64,000 nt of DNA from Flammeovirga pectinis. GTDB taxonomy: Bacteria; Bacteroidota; Bacteroidia; Cytophagales; Flammeovirgaceae. The stretch's first letter is position 1. The number at the start of each line of letters is the position of its first letter. Below the pieces are notes generated by a model. The model worked only from the letters and a program-made list of their open reading frames with translations. It did no database searches and had not been told where the DNA came from. The position numbers were made by a program, and so were the translations under genes. The stretch spans positions 1,736,001 to 1,800,000 of the forward strand of contig NZ_CP034562.1 of assembly GCF_003970675.1 (NCBI RefSeq), read 5' to 3'. Below, piece by piece: positions 51,101-57,847 of the stretch.

Positions 51101-51256
51101 AATAGCAACACCTTCACAACCTTGAATTACTTGTGTTGTGTCGTAATTAATTCCACTTGATGTCCTAACTAAATCTTGACCATGTAGTCTATTCGCTAAC
51201 AGTGTTAACGTACAGGTTACAATGAATAGTAACGATCTTAATAACGATTTTGTCAT
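33125..51256 (-). CDS. Giant T9SS-secreted repeat protein (6043 residues), gliding/adhesin-type
   Basis: An uninterrupted 18.1-kb frame. The signal peptide is residues 1-26 (cleavage before QDLV). Residues about 27-1720 hold PKD/Ig-like domains, for example YYWNFGDSNYD (about 240), WDFDDGSPTASH (about 330), WEWDFDGDGTIDA (about 1130), YEWDIDNDGTYDF (about 1445) and WYWDFNDGNFS (about 1665). Residues about 1720-5540 are roughly 37 copies of a repeat of about 100 residues that starts at a Cys, has an aromatic-N-Y-x-W core and a second Cys, and ends with F-Y-R-T-P or a variant. Two more PKD-like domains follow (about 5575 and 5665). The last ~95 residues (SPNAFTPNGDGTNDEF ... GQILLIR) are the gliding-motility-associated type B T9SS sorting domain. 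It is likely exported to the cell surface as an adhesin, like SprB-class proteins, using the SprF-like protein encoded just upstream. The repeats do not look like SprB repeats. Ligand and exact role are unknown. An alternative is a filament or biofilm matrix protein. Confidence 0.92.
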   Translation of the reverse strand: MTKSLLRSLLFIVTCTLTLLANRLHGQDLVRTSSGINYDTTQVIQGCEGVAIQFSIDGPDTYSNFNWSTDYNGNTYTIAEPFEQFNAFGNYSITVTFDDSGGTSYTRTVTNKIVVYDQPEGSFYASSTNACIGDTITLIQTTPGTFSALDFLVDNKLYTVTNDSAKIVLNNYGDFDVVLSGITSDGCSFIKRENNYIHIETPFTTSLSIDQAISCATSQAVLFTATSTDSDGNNVSPTYYWNFGDSNYDTTLTNTSSHTYNISDGTDFTATVSTISNNCAGTTSNTVDFFFKDISTLYTTSIVSTCNTYEVTYTPNTIDPLLTSTTLTWDFDDGSPTASHPISDVIVHSFANTNPTPFTANVSATINEINGNSCMYSDAQLIPVLPQAGINVVTNNTRYCSANFDVETQAINLQNVTNFYWVVDGGTPEGNNKTTDTLSISGYGTHTIELFFDAQTGDLSDNCALNSIVVYSAPLDITLTGPQFDCDPSNETFTASETWEDESGNIINNPFTVQTESWSILNTVTSTIVTENGNPMTLSNLPHGTYQITRNIDLTPIGNNSSCSFSSIAYDYVVGERLDNPTIQYAPSVICIGTTVNFNTTTAADTAGLGLSGDYPIIYQYRYASNLDWVTVGTSGIGAYYYGDIVDDNRTSLPGTFTVELRAIINGCGGMPSSQTIRIEPSEAEHELTVDECNPTILGFTNNSLGTTDTDYQWTLTIDPPGPSNTVNYTSPITKDENYNFLADTNFPTFTGYTQGEIPEASSIYAVITATEPSVGCSDTEDTTIVMPNALPILNPTPQTSVGTCVNNTLAFDAGDGNIGSSYNWVFTLDTDPSITFSFGSNTSLVNTNFPIPGNYNGTVTVATNAGCLQTASVGPIQITGGSVQISGNATACVGDPQTFQGTNLMYSPLQPNYEWFVDGVSQSSGTTQLVGGNYLVPDLTNIIFNAPNSPQNLAHTITLSLEVNGCTASYTHDITVTKPIVSFANPITDYITFDYVCDEIITQIDLDLDTDDIYNLTTSTVNYFMGGVGGTSVVSNTQIDDQATFSLSAGTYTLTVQVIDENGCSSDDDITFTVPTMQELEARFTPNTVNLVCPGFVSFSDLADDSAGNTIRRDDLDGLNLFFVDIQTWEWDFDGDGTIDATTTDGSATNYYDSPGSYDAILTVTDAHGCQDTSTPITIVVGGTSGTYEILKKISFEPATTTLVAFPLDDPNTDITNTIYQWSSGDGQAGMDSANIFQYMSEGTFTPSLTFIDENGCNYPADFSGDMRVLSCPDISASDITLCTDAGTYTLNVTDMSWSSSFSTTDTIETATYIYSWELSYQWYVDGVLVSAINGGENPEVTFNFAPIDTAPFTINPDDADGKLYTIQATIMTSYVDKIDASNNITNTAECVSSDNIRVIYNPTPVPSFTNDEVCGNSPTTLDATLSDFGLFTRGVITNYEWDIDNDGTYDFNSANPISTYTFPSQGVYPVTLRTTSADGCFATFSLDSVIVNSIPNANFTYQNVCESFEASFDDLSTITPVTDDKIVRWDWDFNNNGTFDFGGTDSLIHRYPSINFNTQLDGNGTIIGTNQVITTRLVVTTNKGCTHEFIPSSDSTLIFQFKNPDAALSAERQIDALANEVCLGQTFQFRDISTVDNSNISAYIGDGTLPANVNDIIAWYWDFNDGNFSTLADPSHDFTSVGTYNVKLMVTTARGCNNIDSLTVYVRENPDSEIGSDSIIVCNDTPVTLRPIANDSTGFDYLWTRLNGPVNGTTSFTDTTLHTVTVSAQESDYNTGEARIDIKYQLQIEDTNHPTLCLTYDTVDVEIHRLPIINLDTTLISCGTSALYTALPFGSEIISGFSTTWTQVYLNGGAIDTTELNIQDLTINPTSYLSGSTRIQSKYYVDVENEIGCTDQDSITFEFYRRPDFSSWVDTTEQCNSSDRSTYEVDFYPFGETEVLPHNSSYDYTWSMSSNAADHNLDALNVTDLVNQVVANQNNQNINLVLTEDYFVDNTTSLSFELSLHVENSFDNTCLKDTTVIFEVERRPRELNLLDTRIDVCDSVVVLNHHTETLDFNYSWRNITSGNSSSYNGSSIPDTYGQLRTLSFSDSDYATGASQFTIRMNNRVRKKELDGTDANPACGINRNLDLVFYRTPNIQFTETKTGNNPCASSALLSSGSEVITGFNYQWDLISVQNGTLSEDALVNKDINLAVSSWNTNQTIITAEYRLTVTNSASPTCMDVENYTIQFFRTPEITYTPDVNNCAISDTVTANSEALNGADFLWNQNTISGGSLLTTPTADNTTTTNNQMIIDVDNFTLGQHRIDANYTLTINNSTASTCDDDTTFNITFYRTPQIAFVETRTDSCALVNTLQPFGTETINGYNYQWNQLSVDGGTVSTSTLTNQDLTVTATSFDQDTAYIVARYELFVQNTDANSCVDIDTIEFRFYRTPTLNAFVKNKPFDECGLSVELYPLGQSEIINHNEGFDYTWTLNSITGAGADGNTLPSNINDSISNQVNDQNFNLTMPLSAFESGSNEIVLSLDVLIEHTDNNVTCQTDSTLLLSFKRPPVISLSEIKPDSCDLTSTLQPFGSEVISGFNYNWQVTSITGYDGNDGNPSNNLSVGSAFTTQDLTLTVIDDDFIDTESKIEIILQLDVANSLAASNTSCQDIAVDTITFYRTPEINSAFAFNKIANCDHTGTSEPFSTNVNGFVYVWMPISVSGGGVNHNNLFSREITIDVDSFATNSLQIDGTYRLRVFNSEVPSCFDEEDVNFEFYRTPEIVFNDPLVKCAVKDTSMSFTTANEAFVNAGETFFWNLNSITGGSIDSLNNNNVFIVDVDSFSTDAVQIDLEYQVSITNSSAHTCDDDTTFQVTFYRTPEIDFLSVKADSCSLQDIIKPFNGEDVPLLLRTWRQLSVTGGSITQNSGVNDLDLDISVASFDLNATTIDVTYELTAVNSVSNSCTDKDTITVHFYRTPSFANYSETMPLGFCGDLIYIQPLGTTEIINHNNGFDYQWTLNPATVSGANGGVLIQPILDSINANQNDQNLTLSVGDSAYADGAHILSFEMDLNIAHSNTNIVCAANDTTILYRYIRYPDIDIVESKTDSCDLTSELQPFALETIPGFNYSWRITNISGYDGSTYVVNDTYSTQNTTFTVTDDDFIDNESVIAIQVELTVVNSAATADPTCSNTENYTLYFYRTPTIDSPFDHSKMAECDGNGVASPFPTDINGYTYIWSIDSIRNGVIIDNAALAQRELAVQVDSFTDMESIMYVYYHLRVVNTNQTTCYAEDTVSFKFYRTPEVSLTSLTGICQSSVMVSSTNEMLNDVDFDWTQNSITGGTIVSSPAIPNGSRTATFTANTFNAGESEINANYTITLLNSGESMCDDDTTFNFTLFREPEINLTYARASNDSCDNALTLIPFNSENISGYNNTWSNVSLKGGAITTSTLTDENLTVTVDTFALHSTKIDSRFLLNSFNTNSVGCLDSMSIASTLYRSPDFTNFSEVRNDGSCGLSINFYPLGTNENIAHGSGFDYQWNLNSGGITGAGADGNTLPNDVISDITNQVNNQNIEVTLPITAFASGSNQIEIPFTIQINNTDQVSCSSSLDTTMIFYRPAIIDIQQSLTACGIENIITAFGTEDVSSAFNFNWTFTTIGGSVTNSSLTDHTLTFNNPVFTTGSDTVLVDVSVNVENIENTSCTTDSTFRFYFYREPDITVNQSMTACGSTNLISLFNSETIAGYNYVWDSVQVDGGTLAIGTGYSSSTQNIELNTSSFNSGSHRIDADYRVTAVNYDTLGNQLCSDFEDIQFTIFRVPTMTIAQSLTTGDCGNSNTVTLFGTEIIDGYNYTWNLQSVVGGTVSISSTTDQNVTFDTPVFNTSSNQIDVTYQITAVNADSPTCTSTETVSFTFYRTPNASITDINAECSTGSIVLETTESYVPQFNYTWNLINTTVDNNPNNEALIATQVIQNNNTFTLNSPIDQTSFFPTGSALIQYEYEVIVENSLSTQCIDKDTITASFFRNPILTSTQSLDTTNCQLSNTIRPFATEEITNYRYTWNEVNVLGGTIDTTHLDNHNQDVQFNVVSFDPLSHKIDITYTLDVENELGGCNDSETYTFTFFRTPVVDIQQSLTACGIENIITAFGNEDVSSAFNFNWTFTTIGGSVTNSSLTGHTLTFNNPVFTTGSDTVLVDVSVNVENIENTSCTTDSTFRFYFYREPDITVNQSMTACGSTNLISLFNSETIAGYNYVWDSVQVDGGTLAIGTGYSSSTQNIELNTSSFNSGSHRIDADYRVTAVNYDTLGNQLCSDFEDIQFTIFRVPTMTIAQSLTTGDCGNSNTVTLFGTEIIDGYNYTWNLQSVVGGTVSISSTTDQNVTFDTPVFNTSSNQIDVTYQITAVNADSPTCTSTETVSFTFYRTPNASITDINAECSTGSIVLETTESYVPQFNYTWNLINTTVDNNPNNEALIATQVIQNNNTFTLNSPIDQTSFFPTGSALIQYEYEVIVENSLSTQCIDKDTITASFFRNPILTSTQSLDTTNCQLSNTIRPFATEEITNYRYTWNEVNVLGGTIDTTHLDNHNQDVQFNVVSFDSLSHRIDVTYSLDVENELGGCSDSETYTFTFFRTPNTDLTHLSIPPICEDGTITLFPTEANNSGYTYNWTRVSILTDNGIDLLAANIYPVESSLSTHSITLNHNPSFPANSVRVIAVYELETTNNDNGCTTSDQVTVQFDRDATIGLTSNTLTVCDDTDLILQTVETRPDNYDFTWTIDSIFTDNNASISSLSAINTSNAGQMIIDSDPVDFPLGASLITANFAVHAENKLNADCDADTSYTIQLARKPMINFTDNHTGCALDTVLIKPLGDETINGYNYTWSVANIDGFNGTTNDVINGQTANQNFEIHFEDDDFTNGRSQIEVTMELTIVNPNGSSCTATQQHTLIFFRVPHINFDVVKSANDSCTNLITTSPFNEVISDYQYQWTKISTTNGAVSEVDLTAKDLVTQNPIFNNGETQIDVRYELSIINSNPNASQPCITTQEVDISFFKTPVLNTTLSTSVIGCSDNVSLKALTFPITSSQRDNYIFDWSMSSISGGTIDTLSTYDSLHINVNQFTSGSGEINITLDVDGKNAFQENTCLSNESESITFYRTPNITLNPSATDLCEDQIFSITTGEELVSHFDYNWTITVTDDINLNTGTVDTSSYNTRGHQLELRNPNFPIGASYIEIEATLNVSNGSSGCTDLETTIIRFHKQPTLSLLSSPIVSCETGFITLRPSQNEVTNFNYTWEQLDITSDSDSISNANITETPSGSAYEMNLTSPTFPHGAAQLTARYKLTISNPLNPYCTQVSDSIDVTFFRNPITEIPATVQGSCTQTSITVQPNNEEFINNFNYAWTIDQIDSDITTNDNRGNVSISNTSSYNPDFILNTMPDDASSLTAHLSLSTDNIFNNCGTSTDQSSITFLRTPTVVLPADLGGCQEQVFTITPLDTYWSGMNYSWNIISLSGGRINTQSDFNTNSATLADPIFNSNSHEVVARLVLNVNNKLDTSCNSADTMTVVFHRTPTADFTVDKGFGCQMETIFFSTRNSSTPQDGSIFEWDFNNDGNYEVQSMGDTTSIFSTIGTHTIKLRITTPAGCISPVYSEDIHIYEIPTPSFTVDNICIGELAQFVNTTTQLNQSGDHGIKNVKWDFNYNEDNGALFDAFDRDASFTYTQPGTYKVLVEVTNNGGCTNTYIDSVTVTPLPVITMESDIWICEGLTTTLTPQVNVPVTYSWSNGSTADNILVGPLEETVYSVEVTNEQGCINTHQITVHVVPDVIAEWEQESCDLEPITFDGRIPDYPGVVESFLWSNGETTPTIDVLENGIYTVTTRVQHESGTMCEFVHDFTATFHPNPAQVLQDTTFCFETGDKLDVAAVEGENYTYQWSTGETSRVITRDRSGILTVIVTDESHATRCATVDTINVNQICPARLHSPNAFTPNGDGTNDEFLLEPAYAVDIDFHIYNNWGESIFHKVYTDSFEASTPGNGWDGTYKGAKMMSGSYTYSVRYTSQKDGSVTEKTGQILLIR
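37436..38941 (-). repeat. Second copy (in protein order) of a near-identical 1512-nt tandem duplication
   Basis: It matches 38948-40453 at an offset of exactly 1512 bases, with only about 15-20 base differences noticed by eye. It encodes five repeat units, from DIQQSLTACGIENI to ETYTFTFFRTP. The offset is a multiple of three (504 residues), so the frame is kept. Confidence 0.92.
38948..40453 (-). repeat. First copy (in protein order) of the 1512-nt tandem duplication
   Basis: Same five-unit block as 37436-38941. Differences include Asn/Ser after the second Cys of the last unit, Pro/Ser and Lys/Arg changes in VVSFDPLSHKIDITY versus VVSFDSLSHRIDVTY, and Asp/Gly in SSLTDHTL versus SSLTGHTL. Both ends fall just inside the same domain boundary, consistent with unequal crossing-over between repeats. 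Confidence 0.92.
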
Positions 51257-51464
51257 AATAGTAGCTTAATAGTATCAAATCGGGTAGGTTAATTCCTAAT
51301 TTGATATAGTTAGTTTTGCTGGTATAATAGCATCAACTTTAAATAGAATATTTTGGGTAATAGCGAATATTAAATATCCCTCTATAGAATTTAAGAAATA
51401 TTTATTTGATTATTAAATTAATTAACGAGTATAATAAAAAAATGTTCCATCAATAGGATTATTC

Positions 51465-52526
51465 TTATAAGTTAGGGGACGGGCACGATAATTCAAGTGG
51501 CTTTCTTTTTGGCTTTTTTCTATAATCTTTATATAAGTTAAAAGTGTATTGTAAACTTATCTCATGAGAATTGGCATGTTGCTGGGGTAAATCTGATAAT
51601 GTGATATCATAACTATAGCCAAAATTAAAATTTGCTACTTTAATTCCAGTTAGTAGAACAATAGCATCATGATTGATTGCATTGTCCTTTTCAGATTCTT
51701 TTAGTAAAGGGAGTCCTCTATACCAAACTCCAAAAAGTAAAGGTTGATAATGAAAGTAGGCTCCTAAGCTCAATTGATCATTCTTACCTTGGCTTTGATA
51801 ATGCATTGCTAAAGTTAACGACTTACGTCTGTAATTTGGTATGTGTGAATAATGACCTTTGTATTCCAAAGGAATTTTATATCCAGCTTCAAAAGCAAAT
51901 CTAACAGGAAGATAAGCCTGTTCTCCTAAGAAAGAAATGTTAGGTTGAGTTAAGTGAAATATTGAAACTCCTGCCCAATATTTTTCTCCAAAAAACATAG
52001 CACCAGTACTTACGTCTGCGTAACTAACTTGGTCTGTAACAAATGGTTCATTGGTTGTAGCACCTGTAAAGCCAAAGGAATCAAGCTGATCGTTAAACAC
52101 TAGTGCAGATCTATCTAGTCTATTTTGGCCGTAACCCACTTGTAGTCCTAAATTTAATCCCATGTATTTAGTTATTCCTATAGTATAAGATCCTGAGGCA
52201 ATTATTTCGTTATGTTTAAGTGGAGTCCCTTCGTTTACACCATAATTATCTTGTTTGATATACCCTCCAAGAGCAAAGCTTTTGTACTTAAATTTATGAT
52301 CAAATGATGCCATAAATGAAGTAATGCTTGAAGGCAAACCAACCCATTGATTCCTGTAATTGACTATAGCTCTAGTTTCTTCACTAGATCCGGTAAGTGC
52401 AGGGTTAAGGTACAAAGGTGTAGCGTAGTATTGTGAAAATTGCGTGTCTTGTGCACTGCAATTACTATTATTAATAAATAGAATTATTAATAATAGATAG
52501 AAGTAGTAGTGTAAATTAGGTCTCAT
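51465..52526 (-). CDS. PorP/SprF-family type IX secretion system membrane protein
   Basis: A 353-residue protein. A signal peptide (RPNLHYYFYLLLIILF ... CSAQ) is followed by the family start QFSQYYATPLYLNPALTGS and an outer-membrane beta-barrel with strands such as FALGGYIKQDNYGV, GLNLGLQVGYGQNR and NFGYSYDITLSDLP. PorP/SprF proteins are encoded beside type B-sorted T9SS cargo and are needed for its secretion or attachment (SprF for SprB). The start is the ATG at 52526, which begins the signal peptide; an in-frame ATG at 52571 would add 15 unhelpful residues. It lies 208 bases upstream of the giant gene with no terminator between them. Confidence 0.92.
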   Translation of the reverse strand: MRPNLHYYFYLLLIILFINNSNCSAQDTQFSQYYATPLYLNPALTGSSEETRAIVNYRNQWVGLPSSITSFMASFDHKFKYKSFALGGYIKQDNYGVNEGTPLKHNEIIASGSYTIGITKYMGLNLGLQVGYGQNRLDRSALVFNDQLDSFGFTGATTNEPFVTDQVSYADVSTGAMFFGEKYWAGVSIFHLTQPNISFLGEQAYLPVRFAFEAGYKIPLEYKGHYSHIPNYRRKSLTLAMHYQSQGKNDQLSLGAYFHYQPLLFGVWYRGLPLLKESEKDNAINHDAIVLLTGIKVANFNFGYSYDITLSDLPQQHANSHEISLQYTFNLYKDYRKKPKRKPLELSCPSPNL

Positions 52527-52777
52527 AGCAGCTTTAGGTATTGTTTGTATGGATAACGCTTTTAAGAGCATTAACGTTTCAGAGAAAATACCTAAAACTT
52601 TACATTGTTAGTTTATTCATATAATAATCATAGTATATTTAAAATATAATTTTTCTGTTAATTATATATTTATTATTACTAATTATATTTCAATACAATA
52701 TTGTATTTATTTAATAATACTGTGTGTATTGTTCAAAAATACATATATCTACTGTACTGTGTTACATGTAAGGAACT
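52527..52777. other. AT-rich upstream region of the sprF-like/giant-adhesin unit
   Basis: There is no gene here. It contains a perfect 16-bp palindrome (52692-52707) and, further upstream, a leftward -7-like TATTTTTG (complement of 52734-52741) without a clear -33 partner. If that is the promoter, the leader before the 52526 start would be about 200 bases long. Confidence 0.5.
52692..52707. promoter_or_regulatory. Perfect 16-bp palindrome upstream of the sprF-like gene
   Basis: AATACAATATTGTATT is its own reverse complement. It lies about 165 bases upstream of the sprF-like start and 27 bases downstream (in transcription direction) of a -7-like TATTTTTG. That is a plausible operator position, though AT-rich palindromes also arise by chance. 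Confidence 0.4.
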
Positions 52778-52817
52778 AAAAAAGAGGAACCAACTTTTAA
52801 ATTGATTCCTCTTTTTT
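52778..52817 (-). terminator. Intrinsic terminator after the LpxL-like acyltransferase gene
   Basis: 16-bp arms (52778-52793 and 52802-52817) with one position that pairs as G-U in leftward RNA, an 8-base loop, and six T's on either side. It lies 23 bases beyond the acyltransferase stop. Confidence 0.85.
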
Positions 52818-52840
52818 AGACAAGATTATTTGACTTCGCC

Positions 52841-53782
52841 TTATTTACTTACATCTTCAGTTGGTTTTGTTTTCCATCTTTCATGGAACCAGACCCACTG
52901 TTCAGGCTCTTCTCTAATAAATTCCTCTAAAGCTAATGACATATTTTGAGTATTTACATTGATGTCATTCTTTAAATCACCTGTTTTAATTAGAGGGACT
53001 TCTGGTTTGAAAGTAAGCATGTGTTTCCCATTCGGTTGCATTTTAACTGCTGCAGGAATAATTGCAGCATCAGCTTTTAATGCAAGAACTGCAGCGCCAA
53101 TAGGAGTAGCAGCTTTTTTGCCATAGAAATCAACAAAAGTATTTTGAACCTTATCTGTATCTTGATCAATTAAAAGGAAAGCTAAACCACCATCTTTTAA
53201 TTTTTTAAACATCTTGATACTACCACGAGGGTCGCTTCTTTCAACAAAATCTGAAAGTGCATGTCTATTGTTTCTTCTATTATTTACAAGTAGCTCATTT
53301 AACTTAGGATCTTGTAATTTAGCACCAATAGCAATACATGAATATTTTTTTAGATTGAGATAATAGCCAACCATATCAAAAGCACCCCTGTGACAAGTTA
53401 GAAGAATAACTCCTTTACCTTTATCATATGCTTCTAATAAATGTTCTTCACCTTCAACTTCAAGAACTTCTAAAATATCATCTACACTATTCATAGTAGG
53501 GTAGCGGATAACATCTGTGAAGTTTCTTCCTAAGTTCTTAAAAAGGTTTTTGGTCATTTTTTTAGCCTTATCATCTGTCATCTCATCGCCATAAGCATAC
53601 TTTAAATGCTCAATTGCTAAATCACGAGTTTTGGGCATAATATAATAAGCAATTCCAGCAAGGTTTTTAAAAAACCACATCAATAAAGATCTAGGAATCC
53701 AACCTGCCACAATTAGCAATCCTTTTAATGCCCAATAAAGTAGCTCATACTTAAGCTTTTTCCATCCTTTACGTTGACTCAT
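52841..53782 (-). CDS. Lysophospholipid/lipid A acyltransferase, LpxL (HtrB)-like
   Basis: A 313-residue protein with a hydrophobic N-terminal segment (ELLYWALKGLLIVAGWIP). The HxxxxD-type active site is LLTCHRGAFDMVGYY, followed by FLLIDQDTDKVQNTFVDFYGKKAATPIGAAVLAL and the C-terminal WVWFHERWKTKP, which is typical of the family. It adds a secondary acyl chain to lipid A at the inner membrane. It is downstream of gyrB but separated from it by a terminator. Confidence 0.9.
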   Translation of the reverse strand: MSQRKGWKKLKYELLYWALKGLLIVAGWIPRSLLMWFFKNLAGIAYYIMPKTRDLAIEHLKYAYGDEMTDDKAKKMTKNLFKNLGRNFTDVIRYPTMNSVDDILEVLEVEGEEHLLEAYDKGKGVILLTCHRGAFDMVGYYLNLKKYSCIAIGAKLQDPKLNELLVNNRRNNRHALSDFVERSDPRGSIKMFKKLKDGGLAFLLIDQDTDKVQNTFVDFYGKKAATPIGAAVLALKADAAIIPAAVKMQPNGKHMLTFKPEVPLIKTGDLKNDINVNTQNMSLALEEFIREEPEQWVWFHERWKTKPTEDVSK

Positions 53783-53799
53783 ATCAATTTAAATTTATG

Positions 53800-53834
53800 A
53801 AAAAAGGGCAACAGAGTTAGTTCATCTGTTGCCC
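53800..53834 (-). terminator. Intrinsic terminator after gyrB
   Basis: A perfect 10-bp stem GGGCAACAGA/TCTGTTGCCC (53806-53815 with 53825-53834) with a 9-base loop, then six T's leftward (A's at 53800-53805). Confidence 0.88.
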
Positions 53835-53857
53835 ATAATATTTTTAGATGCTATTAA

Positions 53858-55804
<1,947 letters not shown>

Positions 55805-55885
55805 TTAATACAAAATATCTGCGAAGCTACCTTTTTTTGGAATCAATTACAACCACAAATTTAAAGTAAAAATGTAGTGTATTGC

Positions 55886-57208
55886 TTACAAAGAGTTTAG
55901 TCTTCGTTTTGCTTCTGAATCTATGCTATTTTTATAAGTATGCTTAGGGTACGATTTGGCTTTATTATAATAAATTTCAGCATTTGTCATATCACCTTTG
56001 CTTTCGTATAACTTACCTAAGTTTAAAGCGGAATTTGCAGGATAATATTCCTTTGGTTTATCACCTGCTAGTTCCAACACAGTAAGATAATACTTTATTG
56101 CTAAAGAAGTATCTTTTAATGCATGTTTTGAACGTGCAAAACGATAATTATATTCTAATTTATCATTTATGTTCAAATTTCTGGAATCAATATCAATTAA
56201 TGTACGAATTGAAGCTTCATATTGCCCTCCATCAAATAATATTCTAGAGTGATATATTCTCTTGTTATTACGTGTATTTTTAGCAGCAAATGTGTAGGCA
56301 TATTTATCAACATTGAGGTTTAATGTCCCTTCATCAATAATTTTCTTTCGTAAAGCATCTAAATTATTCTTATCTGTAGTATTAAACCAACTCATTAAAT
56401 AAAGTTGATAATAAATGCTTTTAACGTAATCCGATGAATACTGATTTAAGTAGCTATAAAAATGAATTTTTGAGAGATTATTTTTTTGAGCATAGAATGC
56501 ACTAGACCCAGATAAGTACTCTCTATATCCAAACCAATTAGTTGATTTATTAGACATATTAGAGACATAAAAATAGGCTAGTTCTGGTTCATGATTTTTA
56601 AAATAACTCCATGCTAAAACACATTTCCCTACATCATATTGAGCATAAAATTGAGCATATATTTTTGCTAGGTTATTAACTTTATCTTGGTTTTTATATA
56701 TAAATGCATTCAGTAGTAATTCTGCTGTGTAAGCTTCAAAACGCAAGAAGCTATCTGAACTTTTTTTTCCTTTTTTAATTAGCTCCTCAGGTGAATCGAT
56801 AGGAGGCGTAAAACCTAATAAATTTCTAATCCAATGGTAATCAGATGGTATAACGTCTAGTGTGGTAGCAATTATACCAACTACCAAGGTGTTAGCAGTG
56901 TCTTTCTCATTATTTAGATAATTCTTATATGCTGAAGTGTAAGATTTTTTGAGAGTCCAGAATGCATTCCAGAAAGAATGCTCTTTAACTTCGACTAAAC
57001 CTTTAACTAATAGAATATTATTGATATTTTCTGAATCTTTTGATATATTAGGTAAAGGCTTCGGTAGTGGAGGAGATAATAATTTTTTAAGGTACGGTGT
57101 ATAGTATTCAATTTGATTATCAATTGAGTTTTGTCCAAAAACTTCTTGATTTATACATTGAATAAATATTGAAACGAAAATTATTTGTAGATAAAAAAAA
57201 CTCTTCAT
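55886..57208 (-). CDS. Secreted TPR-containing protein of unknown function
   Basis: A 440-residue protein. A signal peptide (to EVFGQ) is followed by an alpha-helical protein; the last part has tetratricopeptide-like repeats (LEYNYRFARSKHALKDTSLAIKYY and NSALNLGKLYESKGDMTNAEIYYNKA). The middle region has aromatic-rich helices without a known signature. It resembles TPR proteins annotated in many Bacteroidota, probably periplasmic or outer-membrane associated. It lies 84 bases upstream of gyrB in the same direction. Confidence 0.75.
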   Translation of the reverse strand: MKSFFYLQIIFVSIFIQCINQEVFGQNSIDNQIEYYTPYLKKLLSPPLPKPLPNISKDSENINNILLVKGLVEVKEHSFWNAFWTLKKSYTSAYKNYLNNEKDTANTLVVGIIATTLDVIPSDYHWIRNLLGFTPPIDSPEELIKKGKKSSDSFLRFEAYTAELLLNAFIYKNQDKVNNLAKIYAQFYAQYDVGKCVLAWSYFKNHEPELAYFYVSNMSNKSTNWFGYREYLSGSSAFYAQKNNLSKIHFYSYLNQYSSDYVKSIYYQLYLMSWFNTTDKNNLDALRKKIIDEGTLNLNVDKYAYTFAAKNTRNNKRIYHSRILFDGGQYEASIRTLIDIDSRNLNINDKLEYNYRFARSKHALKDTSLAIKYYLTVLELAGDKPKEYYPANSALNLGKLYESKGDMTNAEIYYNKAKSYPKHTYKNSIDSEAKRRLNSL

Positions 57209-57372
57209 TTATATTAATTATAAACAAAACTATGCATTCAAAATGAATTTTATAATGAAATTGTAAAATAATATTTAGTTGAATTATTAATATATTTTAT
57301 CAAGTCAAACAAAAATTAATTGGAATCGTTATTTATTTTAGATAATCTTGTCTCGAATTAAGTACAGAAATT

Positions 57373-57666
57373 ATGAAATTTATAGTTGAAATAATATTGC
57401 CTGAGGTTTTAGATCAAGAACTAATTGATATTCTACCTTCGCAATACACGGAGATTGGAGATTTAATGAGTGAAGGGATTATTTCTTCTTTCATGTTGTC
57501 AGATAATGCTCAGAAAGCTTGGTTAACACTTGATGCTAACTCGGTTGTGGAAGTAGACAACATTCTAAACGCTTTTAAATTATATGATTATGTAAAAATG
57601 GAAATTTCAGAATTAAGTATTTCTGAAGTTAATCCTCCACAAGTTCCTACATTCTCATTAAATTAA
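57373..57666 (+). CDS. Small hypothetical protein, ferredoxin-like fold suspected
   Basis: A 97-residue protein. The beta-alpha-beta-like pattern KFIVEIILPEVLDQELIDILP, IISSFMLSDNAQKAWLTLDA and VDNILNAFKLYDYVKMEI is similar in size and order to muconolactone-isomerase/YCII-like small ferredoxin-fold proteins. No catalytic residues can be pointed to. It is monocistronic, with a hairpin terminator right after it. Confidence 0.7.
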   Translation: MKFIVEIILPEVLDQELIDILPSQYTEIGDLMSEGIISSFMLSDNAQKAWLTLDANSVVEVDNILNAFKLYDYVKMEISELSISEVNPPQVPTFSLN

Positions 57667-57686
57667 AATATTTGTTTTTAAAACTT

Positions 57687-57715
57687 AAAGTCAATGTTTA
57701 CATTGGCTTTTTTTT
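57687..57715 (+). terminator. Intrinsic terminator after the small hypothetical gene
   Basis: A 10-bp stem with one G-U pair (57687-57696 with 57701-57710), a 4-base loop, and T's to 57715. Confidence 0.85.
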
Positions 57716-57847
57716 ATGTCTAAAGATACTTTGCACGTATTTTGCTATACTCTAAAACATAATAAAAATGATCTTGTTACAGAATGACTATTTGTTCTAG
57801 ATTAATTGTAGCAATTTCATGATGACTTTGAACTATAAAAGACAATA

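Noticed and set aside
52527-52571. Alternative ATG start for the sprF-like gene at 52571
   Set aside because: It would put 15 extra residues before a classical signal peptide that begins at the ATG at 52526.
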